From Nitrospinota bacterium (GTDB taxonomy: Bacteria; Nitrospinota_A; UBA7883; JADGGD01): a stretch of DNA of 8,635 nt. Below are positions 1 through 5,630 of this stretch, in pieces. Each line of letters opens with the position of its first letter. The first letter of the stretch is position 1. Below the pieces are notes generated by a model. The model saw nothing but the letters and a program-made list of their open reading frames with translations, had not been told where the DNA came from and did not search any database. A program made the position numbers and the translations under genes. The stretch covers positions 1-8,635 of the forward strand of contig JADGCD010000080.1 of NCBI GenBank assembly GCA_015229165.1, read 5' to 3'.

Positions 1-583
1 GGAGGCGTCCGGCGGTGTCGATCAGCAGGACGTTGGCCCCTTCGCGGCCCATGGCGGCCAGCGCCTCCGTCACGATGGCGGAGGGTTTCATGGCCGGAGT
101 GGCAGGGAAGAGGGGGAGTTCGAGACTGGCTGCCAGCGTGGCGAGCTGGTCCATGGCGGCGGGGCGGTAGACGTCGGCGGAGACCACCATGGGGCGGTAT
201 CCCTGCCGGGCGATGAACCGGGCCAGCTTGGCGGTGGTGGTGGTCTTGCCCGACCCCTGCAGGCCGGTCATCAGGATGACGGTGGGACCCCGCTCGGCGT
301 AGGTCACCGGGACGGTCGCGCCCCCCAGGAGGTCGGTGAGCCGCTCGTGGACGATCTTGATGAAGCTCTGGCCGGGGGTGAGGCCGGCGACGGTCTCCAT
401 GCCCAGAGCCTGTTCGCGGATTTCGGCGATCAGTTCCTTGACCACGCCGACGTTGACGTCGGCCTCCAGCAGGGCCATGCGGACGTCGCGCAACGCGTCG
501 GAGATATTCTCCTCCGAGAGCTTGTGCATGCCGCGCAAACGCTGGACGACCCCTTCGAGCCGTTCGGTCAACCCTTCGAACAT
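1..583 (-). CDS. ffh: Signal recognition particle GTPase Ffh, 5' part only
   Basis: Ffh (SRP54) binds 4.5S RNA and signal sequences and delivers ribosome-nascent chain complexes to the FtsY receptor at the inner membrane. The first 194 codons are present; the gene runs off the left edge. The N-domain helical bundle (about residues 1-90) carries the family motif ALLEADVN (37-44). The GTPase P-loop GLQGSGKT is at residues 107-114 and the DTAGR switch motif at 189-193, just before the edge. The rest of the G domain and the methionine-rich M domain are missing only because the window ends. The ATG at 583 is chosen because it gives the standard start MFEGLTERL and lies about 33 nt downstream of the start point expected from a good promoter. 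The Shine-Dalgarno is weak (AGGA-type purines). FtsY and FlhF share the GTPase fold, but the N-terminal sequence is Ffh-like. Confidence 0.96.
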   Translation of the reverse strand, partial: MFEGLTERLEGVVQRLRGMHKLSEENISDALRDVRMALLEADVNVGVVKELIAEIREQALGMETVAGLTPGQSFIKIVHERLTDLLGGATVPVTYAERGPTVILMTGLQGSGKTTTTAKLARFIARQGYRPMVVSADVYRPAAMDQLATLAASLELPLFPATPAMKPSAIVTEALAAMGREGANVLLIDTAGRL

Positions 584-617
584 TCCTGCTTCTGATCCTG
601 ATACTGTCAATGGGAAA

Positions 618-642
618 CGATTATTTTAGCAGAGGATAATCG
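618..642. promoter_or_regulatory. Inverted repeat around the ffh -10 element
   Basis: CGATTAT (618-624) and ATAATCG (636-642) form a perfect 7-bp inverted repeat with an 11-nt spacer. The spacer contains most of the ffh -10 box. The placement is what an operator would have, but no regulator is identifiable and the arms are AT-rich, so chance is possible. Confidence 0.35.
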
Positions 643-652
643 GGCTGTCCAA
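623..652 (-). promoter_or_regulatory. Sigma-70-type promoter of ffh, with extended -10
   Basis: On the minus strand the -35 element TTGGAC (647-652) and the -10 element TAAAAT (623-628) are separated by 18 nt. TGC stands directly before the -10 (extended -10 motif). The predicted start point, near 616, gives a leader of about 33 nt to the ffh ATG. The -10 sits inside a perfect 7-bp inverted repeat (see the separate entry). Confidence 0.7.
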
Positions 653-678
653 CATTTTGACGGCGATGGGAATGGGCG

Positions 679-710
679 AAAAAAACGACCGGCCCCAAAG
701 GGACCGGTCG
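679..710 (-). terminator. Intrinsic terminator after the nuoE-like gene
   Basis: On the minus strand an 11-bp stem (CGACCGG then TCCC, pairing with GGGG then CCGGTCG; one G-T wobble) closes on a TTT loop and is followed at once by seven Ts (plus-strand As at 679-685). This is a textbook Rho-independent terminator, 22 nt after the nuoE-like stop codon. It separates that gene from ffh. Confidence 0.93.
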
Positions 711-731
711 CGGAACGACGCCCGAAACAGA

Positions 732-1250
732 TCAACCGGCGGCGGCTTCCTTGGCGATCAAGTTGTCGATGATTTCGGTGAAGCTGTCGTTGGTCAGGTA
801 GCCGATGGCCTCGTCGTTGACGGTGATCAGTGGCGCCAGCGAGCAGGCGCCGATGCAGGCCACCCGCTCGGGGGTGAAGAGCTTGTCGGGGCTGGTCTCC
901 CCGATCTTGACGCCCATTTTCTCTTTGGCGATCTCGATCAGTTTCTGGGCGCCTTTGACGTGGCAGGCGGTGCCGCAGCAGATCTTGAACATGTATTTGC
1001 CCCGGGGGGTGAGCCGGAACTGGGCGTAGAAGGTGGCGACGCCTACCAACTGGGCCTCGGAGACCCGCAGGGTCTTGGCGATCAGCCGGATCGCTTCCTT
1101 GGGGAGGTAGCCGAAGTGGACCTGCACCTTCTGCATGATCGGGATGATGCCGCCCCGAACGGTGCTGTATTTTTTCAGGACTTCGCGGACGAAGTCGAGG
1201 TCGATATCGTCAGCGGCAACGGGCGCCTTGACGGCGGCGTCGGTGGTCAT
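732..1250 (-). CDS. NuoE-like [2Fe-2S] subunit (thioredoxin-like ferredoxin), standing alone
   Basis: The 172-residue protein belongs to the NuoE / HndA / HoxE family, the 24-kDa [2Fe-2S] subunit of complex I and of NAD(P)-linked hydrogenases and formate dehydrogenases. It passes electrons at the NADH-oxidising module. An N-terminal helical part (about 15-75) ends in the family motif GVATFYAQF (70-78). A thioredoxin-like domain follows, with the cluster ligand pattern C91-x4-C96 and C132-x3-C136; C92 is an extra adjacent cysteine. Length is normal for the family. The ATG at 1250 has GGGAGG ten bases upstream. Normally nuoF lies directly next to nuoE, but here terminators stand on both sides, with atpE upstream and ffh downstream. 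The partner subunit must therefore be encoded elsewhere. Whether it serves complex I, a bifurcating hydrogenase or another NADH dehydrogenase cannot be told from the sequence. Confidence 0.9.
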   Translation of the reverse strand: MTTDAAVKAPVAADDIDLDFVREVLKKYSTVRGGIIPIMQKVQVHFGYLPKEAIRLIAKTLRVSEAQLVGVATFYAQFRLTPRGKYMFKICCGTACHVKGAQKLIEIAKEKMGVKIGETSPDKLFTPERVACIGACSLAPLITVNDEAIGYLTNDSFTEIIDNLIAKEAAAG

Positions 1251-1287
1251 CGGCGGCGATCCTCCCGTAAAAGGCTTGTCGGTGTCT

Positions 1288-1369
1288 GGCAGGTCGTGGA
1301 AAAACTACCGGAGCCTGCCCCGATAACACATTTCCATACCCTGCCGGGCAGGGGAGACGAGTATCTCCC
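1288..1369 (-). promoter_or_regulatory. Repeat-rich leader upstream of the nuoE-like gene
   Basis: The 235-bp gap between atpE and the nuoE-like gene has no open frame I would call a gene. It holds GGCAGG (1288-1293), CCTGCCCC (1314-1321), CCCTGCC (1339-1345) and GGCAGGGG (1347-1354), four arms that can pair in more than one way. It also holds the inverted repeat GGGAGA (1352-1357) / TCTCCC (1364-1369). In the minus-strand transcript, the arm at 1346-1354 could pair with its neighbour at 1339-1345 or with the arm at 1314-1320, leaving different partners for 1288-1293. I found no convincing -10/-35 pair for the nuoE-like gene here. Function is unknown. Confidence 0.35.
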
Positions 1370-1430
1370 GAGCACCGAAAATAGCACAGCGCCGGGGCGA
1401 ATGGTAGCGGAAAAAGAGGGCGACGGACGC

Positions 1431-1462
1431 AAAACGGGCGGGACGACGAATCGTCCCGCCCG
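1431..1462 (-). terminator. Intrinsic terminator after atpE
   Basis: A perfect 12-bp stem (1435-1446 with 1451-1462) closes on a 4-nt loop that reads TTCG on the minus strand. Four Ts follow (plus-strand As at 1431-1434). It lies 23 nt past the atpE stop codon and most likely ends the F0 operon transcript. The T-tract is short, so partial read-through into the nuoE-like gene is possible. Confidence 0.85.
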
Positions 1463-1485
1463 GTGCGGTTACGCCGCGAAAGATC

Positions 1486-1824
1486 CTAGAAAGTCCAGGG
1501 CATGCCGTACATGAAGATCAGCGCCAGAACGAGGACGTACAGGACCGCCCCTTCGATCAGGGCCAGGCCGATCATCATGTTGGTGAAGAGGCGTCCGTAG
1601 AAGCCGGGGTTGCGGGACATGGCCTGCAGGGCGCCGTTGACGGCAAGGCCCATACCGATGCCGCCGCCGCCGGCCGCAAGGCCCAGCCCGATGACGGAGC
1701 CCATGCCGATGGAGCCGTAGGCGCCTGCGGCGCCGGAGGCTGCGACGGCGCCTTCGGTGGCCATGGCGTCGCCCGCGGCCAGAACCATGGCGCCCAGGGT
1801 CAGAAGAAACGTGGTCTTGTTCAC
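1486..1824 (-). CDS. atpE: ATP synthase F0 subunit c, with an N-terminal pre-sequence
   Basis: Subunit c forms the rotating membrane ring of the F1F0 ATP synthase. The glycine-rich first helix (GLGLAAGGGGIGMGLA, 46-61), the polar loop SRNP (70-73) and the second helix with the ion-binding carboxylate E91 (in LIEGAVLY) identify it. Methionine 58 stands where sodium-type c subunits have the binding glutamine, and glycine 92 follows the glutamate where they have serine, so I infer proton specificity. The 112-residue chain is longer than the usual 75-90: residues 1-30 look like a signal peptide (K3, hydrophobic stretch 6-17, then AMA at 20-22). The start chosen is GTG at 1824, with GGAGG nine bases upstream; earlier in-frame starts would overlap atpB and lack this site. 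It is last in the F0 operon, 85 nt after atpB. Confidence 0.95.
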   Translation of the reverse strand: MNKTTFLLTLGAMVLAAGDAMATEGAVAASGAAGAYGSIGMGSVIGLGLAAGGGGIGMGLAVNGALQAMSRNPGFYGRLFTNMMIGLALIEGAVLYVLVLALIFMYGMPWTF

Positions 1825-1909
1825 TGTGAAAATCCTCCGCAAATGCGTGTTCGTAAAGGTGGTTGCCGTATATGTCGCGCAGACGCCCGATCGCGTCGAT
1901 TCGCCGTGG

Positions 1910-2584
1910 TTAATGGGGTTCTTCAAGAGCGCCGGCGATGTAGACCATCGTCAGGAGAATGAAGACCACCGACTGCAACACCGAGGTAAAGACCGCAAAG
2001 GCCAGCATCGGCATCGGCAGGAAGAGGGGGATCAGGAAGCCGAGAACCAGGATGATCAGCTCTTCGCCCCGGATGTTCCCGAAAAGCCGCAACGACAGGG
2101 TCAGCGGCCGGGCCAGGTGGGAGATGATCTCGATGGGCAGCATCATGGGGGCCATAAGGGGAACCGGCCCGAGGAACCCTTTCAGGTAGTGGGTTCCGTG
2201 TTCCTTGAGGCCGACGTAGTTGTAGAGAAAGAACACGATAAGCGCCATGGCGGCGTTGGTGTTCAGGTTGGCGGTGGGGGAGACGAATCCGGGAACCAGC
2301 CCGATCAGGTTGCTGACGAGGATGAAAAGGGCCAGCGTCCCGATGAGGGGGAAGTATTTGCGCCCCTCTTTGCCCATGATGGAGTCGGCGAATTCGTACA
2401 GGCCGATGATAACCGCCTCGACCAGGTTGTGGAGTCCTTTGGGGGCCATGGTGTTCATGGAGCCTTTGAGCGCCATCCCCAGTAGGATGAAGAGCCCCAT
2501 GACGAACCAGGTGATGGTCACATGGGGGGAGTGGTGCAGGCTCTCGGGCGCCAGGTAGTTCAGGTAGACAATCGGCTCTTTCAT
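1910..2584 (-). CDS. atpB: ATP synthase F0 subunit a
   Basis: Subunit a is the integral-membrane stator that provides the two proton half-channels next to the c ring. The 224-residue protein has several hydrophobic helices and the family signature SLRLFGN (164-170). R166 there corresponds to the essential E. coli Arg210, preceded by conserved R159-P160. PLIGTLALFILVSNLIGLVPG (79-99) is the typical early helix and loop, and N92, P98 and N106 fit the family. The gene is complete. Its ATG overlaps the stop of the atpI-like gene in an ATGA, and AAGGTGA lies just upstream, so translation is probably coupled. The next gene is atpE. No F1 genes are nearby, as in organisms with split atp loci. Confidence 0.97.
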   Translation of the reverse strand: MKEPIVYLNYLAPESLHHSPHVTITWFVMGLFILLGMALKGSMNTMAPKGLHNLVEAVIIGLYEFADSIMGKEGRKYFPLIGTLALFILVSNLIGLVPGFVSPTANLNTNAAMALIVFFLYNYVGLKEHGTHYLKGFLGPVPLMAPMMLPIEIISHLARPLTLSLRLFGNIRGEELIILVLGFLIPLFLPMPMLAFAVFTSVLQSVVFILLTMVYIAGALEEPH

Positions 2585-3009
2585 GCGTTCACCTTGGTTG
2601 CGGTCGGCGACACGGTCGCTTCGTTCTCTTTGTCGTTTTCGCGTCGCCCGGTAAAGAACCAGACGGCGCAGGCGGCCGGTATGACCGACAGCCCCAGCGC
2701 CAGCCCGACCCCGTGGGCCAGGCCAGCCATCAGAAGAATCCCCACGGCGGCGGCGAACAGTGCCGTCTGTCCGGCGGCCACGCCGAGGGCCATGGCCACG
2801 CCCCCCTTGGGGTCTCCTTCCGGATCGAGGACGGCGCCCATGAGCGCCGCAAGCGTCCGAAAGTTGAAAACCGCCAACCCCGCCCCCGCCGCAGTGGAAA
2901 GGATCAGGTCGGCCCGGCCCGTCAAGAGGGTCGCCGCCACGGCCACCGCCGAAACGGCCAGCGCGCGGCGACCGATGGCGCCGATGGCGTCGACCCGTCG
3001 GACGTTCAT
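2581..3009 (-). CDS. atpI: ATP synthase subunit I-like membrane protein
   Basis: This 142-residue hydrophobic protein has four likely membrane helices (about 16-30, 36-58, 71-95 and 98-120), the inter-helix loop LDPEGDPKGG (61-70), and a polar, charged C-terminal tail. Size, topology and position directly before atpB match the ATP synthase I family, whose best-known role is helping assemble the c ring. Sequence similarity in this family is low, so the assignment rests partly on context. The ATG at 3009 is used rather than upstream starts because it overlaps the preceding stop codon as ATGA and has AGGGAG eleven bases upstream. Its own stop overlaps the atpB start in the same way. Confidence 0.82.
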   Translation of the reverse strand: MNVRRVDAIGAIGRRALAVSAVAVAATLLTGRADLILSTAAGAGLAVFNFRTLAALMGAVLDPEGDPKGGVAMALGVAAGQTALFAAAVGILLMAGLAHGVGLALGLSVIPAACAVWFFTGRRENDKENEATVSPTATKVNA

Positions 3010-3242
3010 TCGCTTTTCGACTCCCTGACGGCCATCCGGTAGACGTTGCGGAATCCGGCGATCACTCCGAAGAGGAGAAACAGCAGCATCAGCCACGGTT
3101 TCGTGCCGAACTTCCCGTCGAGCCAGAGGCCGAACCACACGCCGATGACGATGGAGACCACCAACTGGGTTCCGACCGTGGTCAGCATGTAGAGCTGCCG
3201 GTAGGGTCGTCCGCCGTCGGGGGGTTCCTGCTGTCCGTTCAT
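3006..3242 (-). CDS. atpZ: AtpZ/AtpI-type small membrane protein of the ATP synthase operon
   Basis: A 78-residue protein with two membrane helices (about 22-40 and 49-65) joined by the short loop LDGKFGTKP (41-49). Helix 1 contains GVWFGLWLDG. This two-helix hairpin with a central D-G...G-x-x-P turn is the pattern of the AtpZ / 'ATPase gene 1' family. The family is usually found at the head of F-type ATP synthase operons and has been linked to Mg2+/Ca2+ handling or assembly. It is the first gene after the operon promoter. The ATG at 3242 has no good Shine-Dalgarno at normal distance (an AGGAG lies 24 nt upstream). I saw no better in-frame start. Confidence 0.85.
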   Translation of the reverse strand: MNGQQEPPDGGRPYRQLYMLTTVGTQLVVSIVIGVWFGLWLDGKFGTKPWLMLLFLLFGVIAGFRNVYRMAVRESKSE

Positions 3243-3293
3243 CGCGGGGATCGGCCCGCAAGGGGCTCCTGTGGCCGCAATTTCAAAGCCGTA

Positions 3294-3322
3294 ACGTTAG
3301 CAGGGGACCCGGGGGGTGTCAA
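3294..3322 (-). promoter_or_regulatory. Promoter of the F0 ATP synthase operon
   Basis: On the minus strand a perfect -35 TTGACA (3317-3322) is followed after 17 nt by TAACGT (3294-3299), with TGC just before it, giving an extended -10 that offsets the imperfect hexamer. The predicted start near 3287 leaves a leader of about 45 nt before atpZ. The -35 begins only 13 nt after the ispB stop codon, and I saw no terminator between, so ispB transcripts may also read into the operon. Confidence 0.72.
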
Positions 3323-3335
3323 GGGGAAAAGGGGG

Positions 3336-4337
3336 TCATACATCGCGCTGGACGATGTAGTCGGCGATGCCGAGGAGGGTGTCCAGATGCCGGGACTGAG
3401 GGAGCGCTGCCAGCCCCCGTTTGGCCCGGTCGACATATTCATGCGCCAGCCGCATGGTCTGGCCGAGGGTGTCGTATTTTTGCAAGATGGCGGTGATGTC
3501 GGCCACGGTCTCCTCATCGACGGTGTCGGCGTCGATGGCGGCGCCGATGCGCCCCCGTTCGTCCTCGTTCGCGGCGGCCAGTGCCCGGATCAGGGGGAGG
3601 GTGATTTTCCCTTCGGCCAGGTCGGCGCCGATCGGCTTGCCCCAGACTTTCTGGTCCCCCAGCCAGTCGAGCACGTCGTCCACCAGTTGGAAGGCGATGC
3701 CGATGGAGGCGCCGTAGCTCCCCAGCCCTTCCACCGTGGCGGCGTCGGCGTTCCCCATGAGCCCGCCGACGCGGCAGCAGGCTTCCATGAGGGCGCCGGT
3801 CTTCCGATAGATGGTGTCGAGGTATTCGCTCTCGAAGGTGTCGAGGTTGCACGTGTTGACGAGCTGCAGCACCTCCCCTTCGGCGAGGCAGGTGGTGGCC
3901 CGCGCCATGGCCTTGATGATGCGGATGTCGCCGTCGTCGCTCATCATGTCGAACGATTTGGCGAAAAGAAAATCCCCCACCAGCACCGAGGCCTGGTTGC
4001 CGAAAGCGACGTTGGCCGACGCGGCGCCCCTGCGGAGGTCGGCGTCGTCAACCACATCGTCATGGAGCAGCGTTGCGGCGTGAATGTATTCGGCCACCAC
4101 CGACAGATCGACCTCCCGCTCCCCCCCGGCGTATCCTGCCAGCCGGGCGGATACGATGGTCAGGAGCGGGCGAATCCGCTTTCCTCCGCCGCCGATCAGG
4201 TAGCCGGAGACCTTGGGGATCATGGCCACGTCGGAGTGGAACCGCTCTTCGATGGCTTTTTCCACGCGATCGAGAACGGGGCGGTACTCCGCCGTCAAGC
4301 TTTTGAAATCGATGCGATCGCGGGTCGGTTCGGTCAC
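3336..4337 (-). CDS. ispB: Long-chain (octaprenyl-type) polyprenyl diphosphate synthase
   Basis: The enzyme extends farnesyl or geranyl diphosphate with isopentenyl diphosphate to make the isoprenoid tail of respiratory quinones. With the GTG start it has 333 residues, close to E. coli IspB. Visible motifs: GGGKRIRP (50-57, substrate binding), the first aspartate-rich motif DDVVD (93-97), GEVLQL (154-159), K179-T180, and the second motif FQLVDDVLD (216-224). It ends in IVQRDV, near the E. coli ending. Alanine 88, five residues before the first aspartate of DDVVD, is small, as in long-chain enzymes. GTG at 4337 is chosen because a strong promoter with start point near 4380 lies inside the longer open frame, so the ATG codons further upstream would not be transcribed from it. 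The ribosome site is weak. The exact chain length is inferred. Confidence 0.93.
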   Translation of the reverse strand: MTEPTRDRIDFKSLTAEYRPVLDRVEKAIEERFHSDVAMIPKVSGYLIGGGGKRIRPLLTIVSARLAGYAGGEREVDLSVVAEYIHAATLLHDDVVDDADLRRGAASANVAFGNQASVLVGDFLFAKSFDMMSDDGDIRIIKAMARATTCLAEGEVLQLVNTCNLDTFESEYLDTIYRKTGALMEACCRVGGLMGNADAATVEGLGSYGASIGIAFQLVDDVLDWLGDQKVWGKPIGADLAEGKITLPLIRALAAANEDERGRIGAAIDADTVDEETVADITAILQKYDTLGQTMRLAHEYVDRAKRGLAALPQSRHLDTLLGIADYIVQRDV

Positions 4338-4386
4338 GGGGGACTCGGTTTGGCGCTCTTTGGTGTGGCGGTTCGGGAAAGATTCA

Positions 4387-4415
4387 GTATTATGGATAGC
4401 CTTGGACAGTGTCAA
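4387..4415 (-). promoter_or_regulatory. Promoter of ispB
   Basis: On the minus strand TTGACA (4410-4415) and TAATAC (4387-4392) are exactly 17 nt apart, an almost ideal sigma-70 promoter. The leader to the GTG start is about 43 nt. The -35 is covered by the short inverted repeat CCTTG / CAAGG (4400-4404 and 4413-4417). This 137-bp gap is shared with the divergent bioB gene, for which I saw no clear plus-strand promoter. Confidence 0.8.
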
Positions 4416-4462
4416 GGTAAAGAACATCCGTCGCCCGTGCCGCGTCGGTCGCAACAGCCCAA

Positions 4463-4469
4463 AAGGAAG
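4463..4469 (+). promoter_or_regulatory. Shine-Dalgarno site of bioB
   Basis: AAGGAAG lies about 5 nt before the ATG at 4475. This fixes the bioB start and is the strongest ribosome site in the left half of the window. Confidence 0.8.
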
Positions 4470-4474
4470 AAGTC

Positions 4475-5488
4475 ATGCCGTCATCGACCGTCGTCACCCC
4501 GTTGGAAAGCATCCGCCTGATCGAAGAGAAGGCTCTTGCGAACGCTCCTCTTTCCGCCGAGGAGGCGCTGGCGGTTCTCCAGACGCCCGACGAGCTTATT
4601 TTCGACCTGATCGCCTCGGCCAACCGGGTGCGGCGCCACTACAAGGGGGACGAAGTCTCCCTGTGCTCCATCATCAACGCCAAGTCGGGCCACTGCCCGG
4701 AAGATTGCGCGTTCTGCTCCCAGTCGGCCCACGCTTCGACCGCCATCCCGACGTTCGATTTCGTCGGTTCGGGAAAGGTGGTTGAGGGGGCGAAAGCGGC
4801 GCTGGCCAGCGGGGCCCACAAGTTCGGCATCGTCACCAGCGGCTACGGCTACTCGGGAAAAGGGCCCAAGCAGGACCTGAACCAGATCCTCGACGCCGTC
4901 GCAGCTCTCAAGGAGGGGGTCGACATTCACCGCTGCGCCTCTTTGGGGATCGTCGACGAAGAGACCGCCCGGACCCTGAAAGGGGCGGGGGTGCTGGAGT
5001 ATCACCACAATCTCGAAACGGCCCGGTCGTTCTTCCCGAACATCTGCACCACCCATGACTACGACGAGGACGTGGAGACGGTCAGGGCGGTCAAGCGGGC
5101 GGGGCTGCGGGTCTGTTGCGGCGGGATTCTCGGCCTCGGCGAAAGCGACGAGCAGAGGGTGGAGCTGGCCATGACCCTTCGGGAGCTGGAGGTCGATTCG
5201 GTTCCGGTCAACTTCCTGAACCCGATCGCCGGAACCCGTATGGAAGGGGCCGCGCCGATCCCTCCGCTCGACATTCTCAAGATCATCGCCATGTTCCGGA
5301 TGGTCCTTCCCGACAAGGACATCAAGGTGGCGGGGGGGCGCGAAAAGAACCTGCGCGACCTCCAGTGCCTGATGTTTGCGGCTGGGGCGAACTCGACGAT
5401 GGTGGGTAACTACCTGACAACCATTGGTCGTCCAGCTAACGAAGACATTCAGATGATCAAGGATCTCGGGCTGAACGTCAAGAATTAG
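4475..5488 (+). CDS. bioB: Biotin synthase, radical-SAM, with an altered auxiliary-cluster site
   Basis: BioB inserts sulfur into dethiobiotin, the last step of biotin synthesis, using a radical-SAM [4Fe-4S] cluster and a sacrificial auxiliary cluster. The 337-residue protein carries C74-x3-C78-x2-C81 (CPEDCAFC), YHHNLET (176-182), GGILGLGES (216-224), PVNFLNPI (244-251) and GGRE (287-290). Aligned by eye to E. coli, Cys128 matches C154, Cys188 matches C214 and Arg260 matches R289, but Cys97 matches G118 (in KFGIVTSG). An extra cysteine, C215, adjoins C214, and C64 and C191 are further additions. Overall similarity leaves no doubt about the family. The cluster chemistry may differ from the textbook enzyme. 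bioB is divergent from ispB, and no other biotin gene is adjacent. No clear terminator follows the stop. Confidence 0.96.
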   Translation: MPSSTVVTPLESIRLIEEKALANAPLSAEEALAVLQTPDELIFDLIASANRVRRHYKGDEVSLCSIINAKSGHCPEDCAFCSQSAHASTAIPTFDFVGSGKVVEGAKAALASGAHKFGIVTSGYGYSGKGPKQDLNQILDAVAALKEGVDIHRCASLGIVDEETARTLKGAGVLEYHHNLETARSFFPNICTTHDYDEDVETVRAVKRAGLRVCCGGILGLGESDEQRVELAMTLRELEVDSVPVNFLNPIAGTRMEGAAPIPPLDILKIIAMFRMVLPDKDIKVAGGREKNLRDLQCLMFAAGANSTMVGNYLTTIGRPANEDIQMIKDLGLNVKN

Positions 5489-5521
5489 CAGTGTGCATAT
5501 ATACAAATAAATGCGAGCGAT

Positions 5522-5542
5522 AGTTAAGCTGATACGCTAACT
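5522..5542. repeat. Inverted repeat downstream of bioB
   Basis: AGTTA (5522-5526), a bulged A, and GC (5528-5529) pair with GCTAACT (5536-5542) around the loop TGATAC: 7 bp with one bulge. It lies 33 nt after bioB in the AT-richest stretch of the window. No T-tract follows, so it is not a standard intrinsic terminator. It may be an RNA hairpin or a protein-binding site. Confidence 0.4.
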
Positions 5543-5578
5543 TAAGCGCAGGCAATGCTTCTGTGACGTTTCGGTACG

Positions 5579-5630
5579 TACCCAAGAAAGAACGGTCGGG
5601 AAGCCTTGTTATAGGTACCCGACTTGGGTA
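5579..5630. promoter_or_regulatory. Nested inverted repeats with NarL-like TACCC heptamers
   Basis: TACCCAAG (5579-5586) and CTTGGGTA (5623-5630) are perfect 8-bp inverse copies. Inside lies a second inverted pair, TCGGG (5596-5600) / CCCGA (5618-5622). In addition TACCC (5616-5620) and GGGTA (5626-5630) form a tight inverted repeat with a 5-nt spacer. The heptamers TACCCAA (twice, opposite strands) and TACCCGA resemble the TACYYMT sites of NarL-family regulators, and a LuxR/NarL-type regulator is encoded in the operon just downstream. The same sequence could fold as a long RNA hairpin if transcription starts further upstream. I cannot decide between operator and leader structure. Confidence 0.5.

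Noticed and set aside
657..1514. A 285-codon plus-strand frame through the nuoE-like gene
   Set aside because: It is antisense to the NuoE-like protein and crosses two terminators. The sequence is low-complexity and acidic, with no known domain.
1486..1824. Sodium-specific ATP synthase c ring
   Set aside because: The Na+ ligand positions are not kept: Met58 replaces the glutamine and Gly92 the serine. The proton type is more likely.
1882..1897. Short hairpin GACGC-N6-GCGTC in the atpB-atpE gap
   Set aside because: It has only 5 bp, no T-tract and no other support. A chance occurrence is likely.
1825..1926. An earlier ATG start for atpE at 1926
   Set aside because: It would overlap atpB and add a non-family segment, whereas GTG 1824 has GGAGG at the right distance.
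3387..4520. A 377-codon open frame on the plus strand opposite ispB
   Set aside because: It is a GC-rich shadow of the well-matched ispB gene. It has no recognisable domain, and its composition is explained by the antisense frame.
4481..5506. A 341-codon open frame on the minus strand opposite bioB
   Set aside because: It is antisense to an unmistakable bioB and shows no family motifs or ribosome site.
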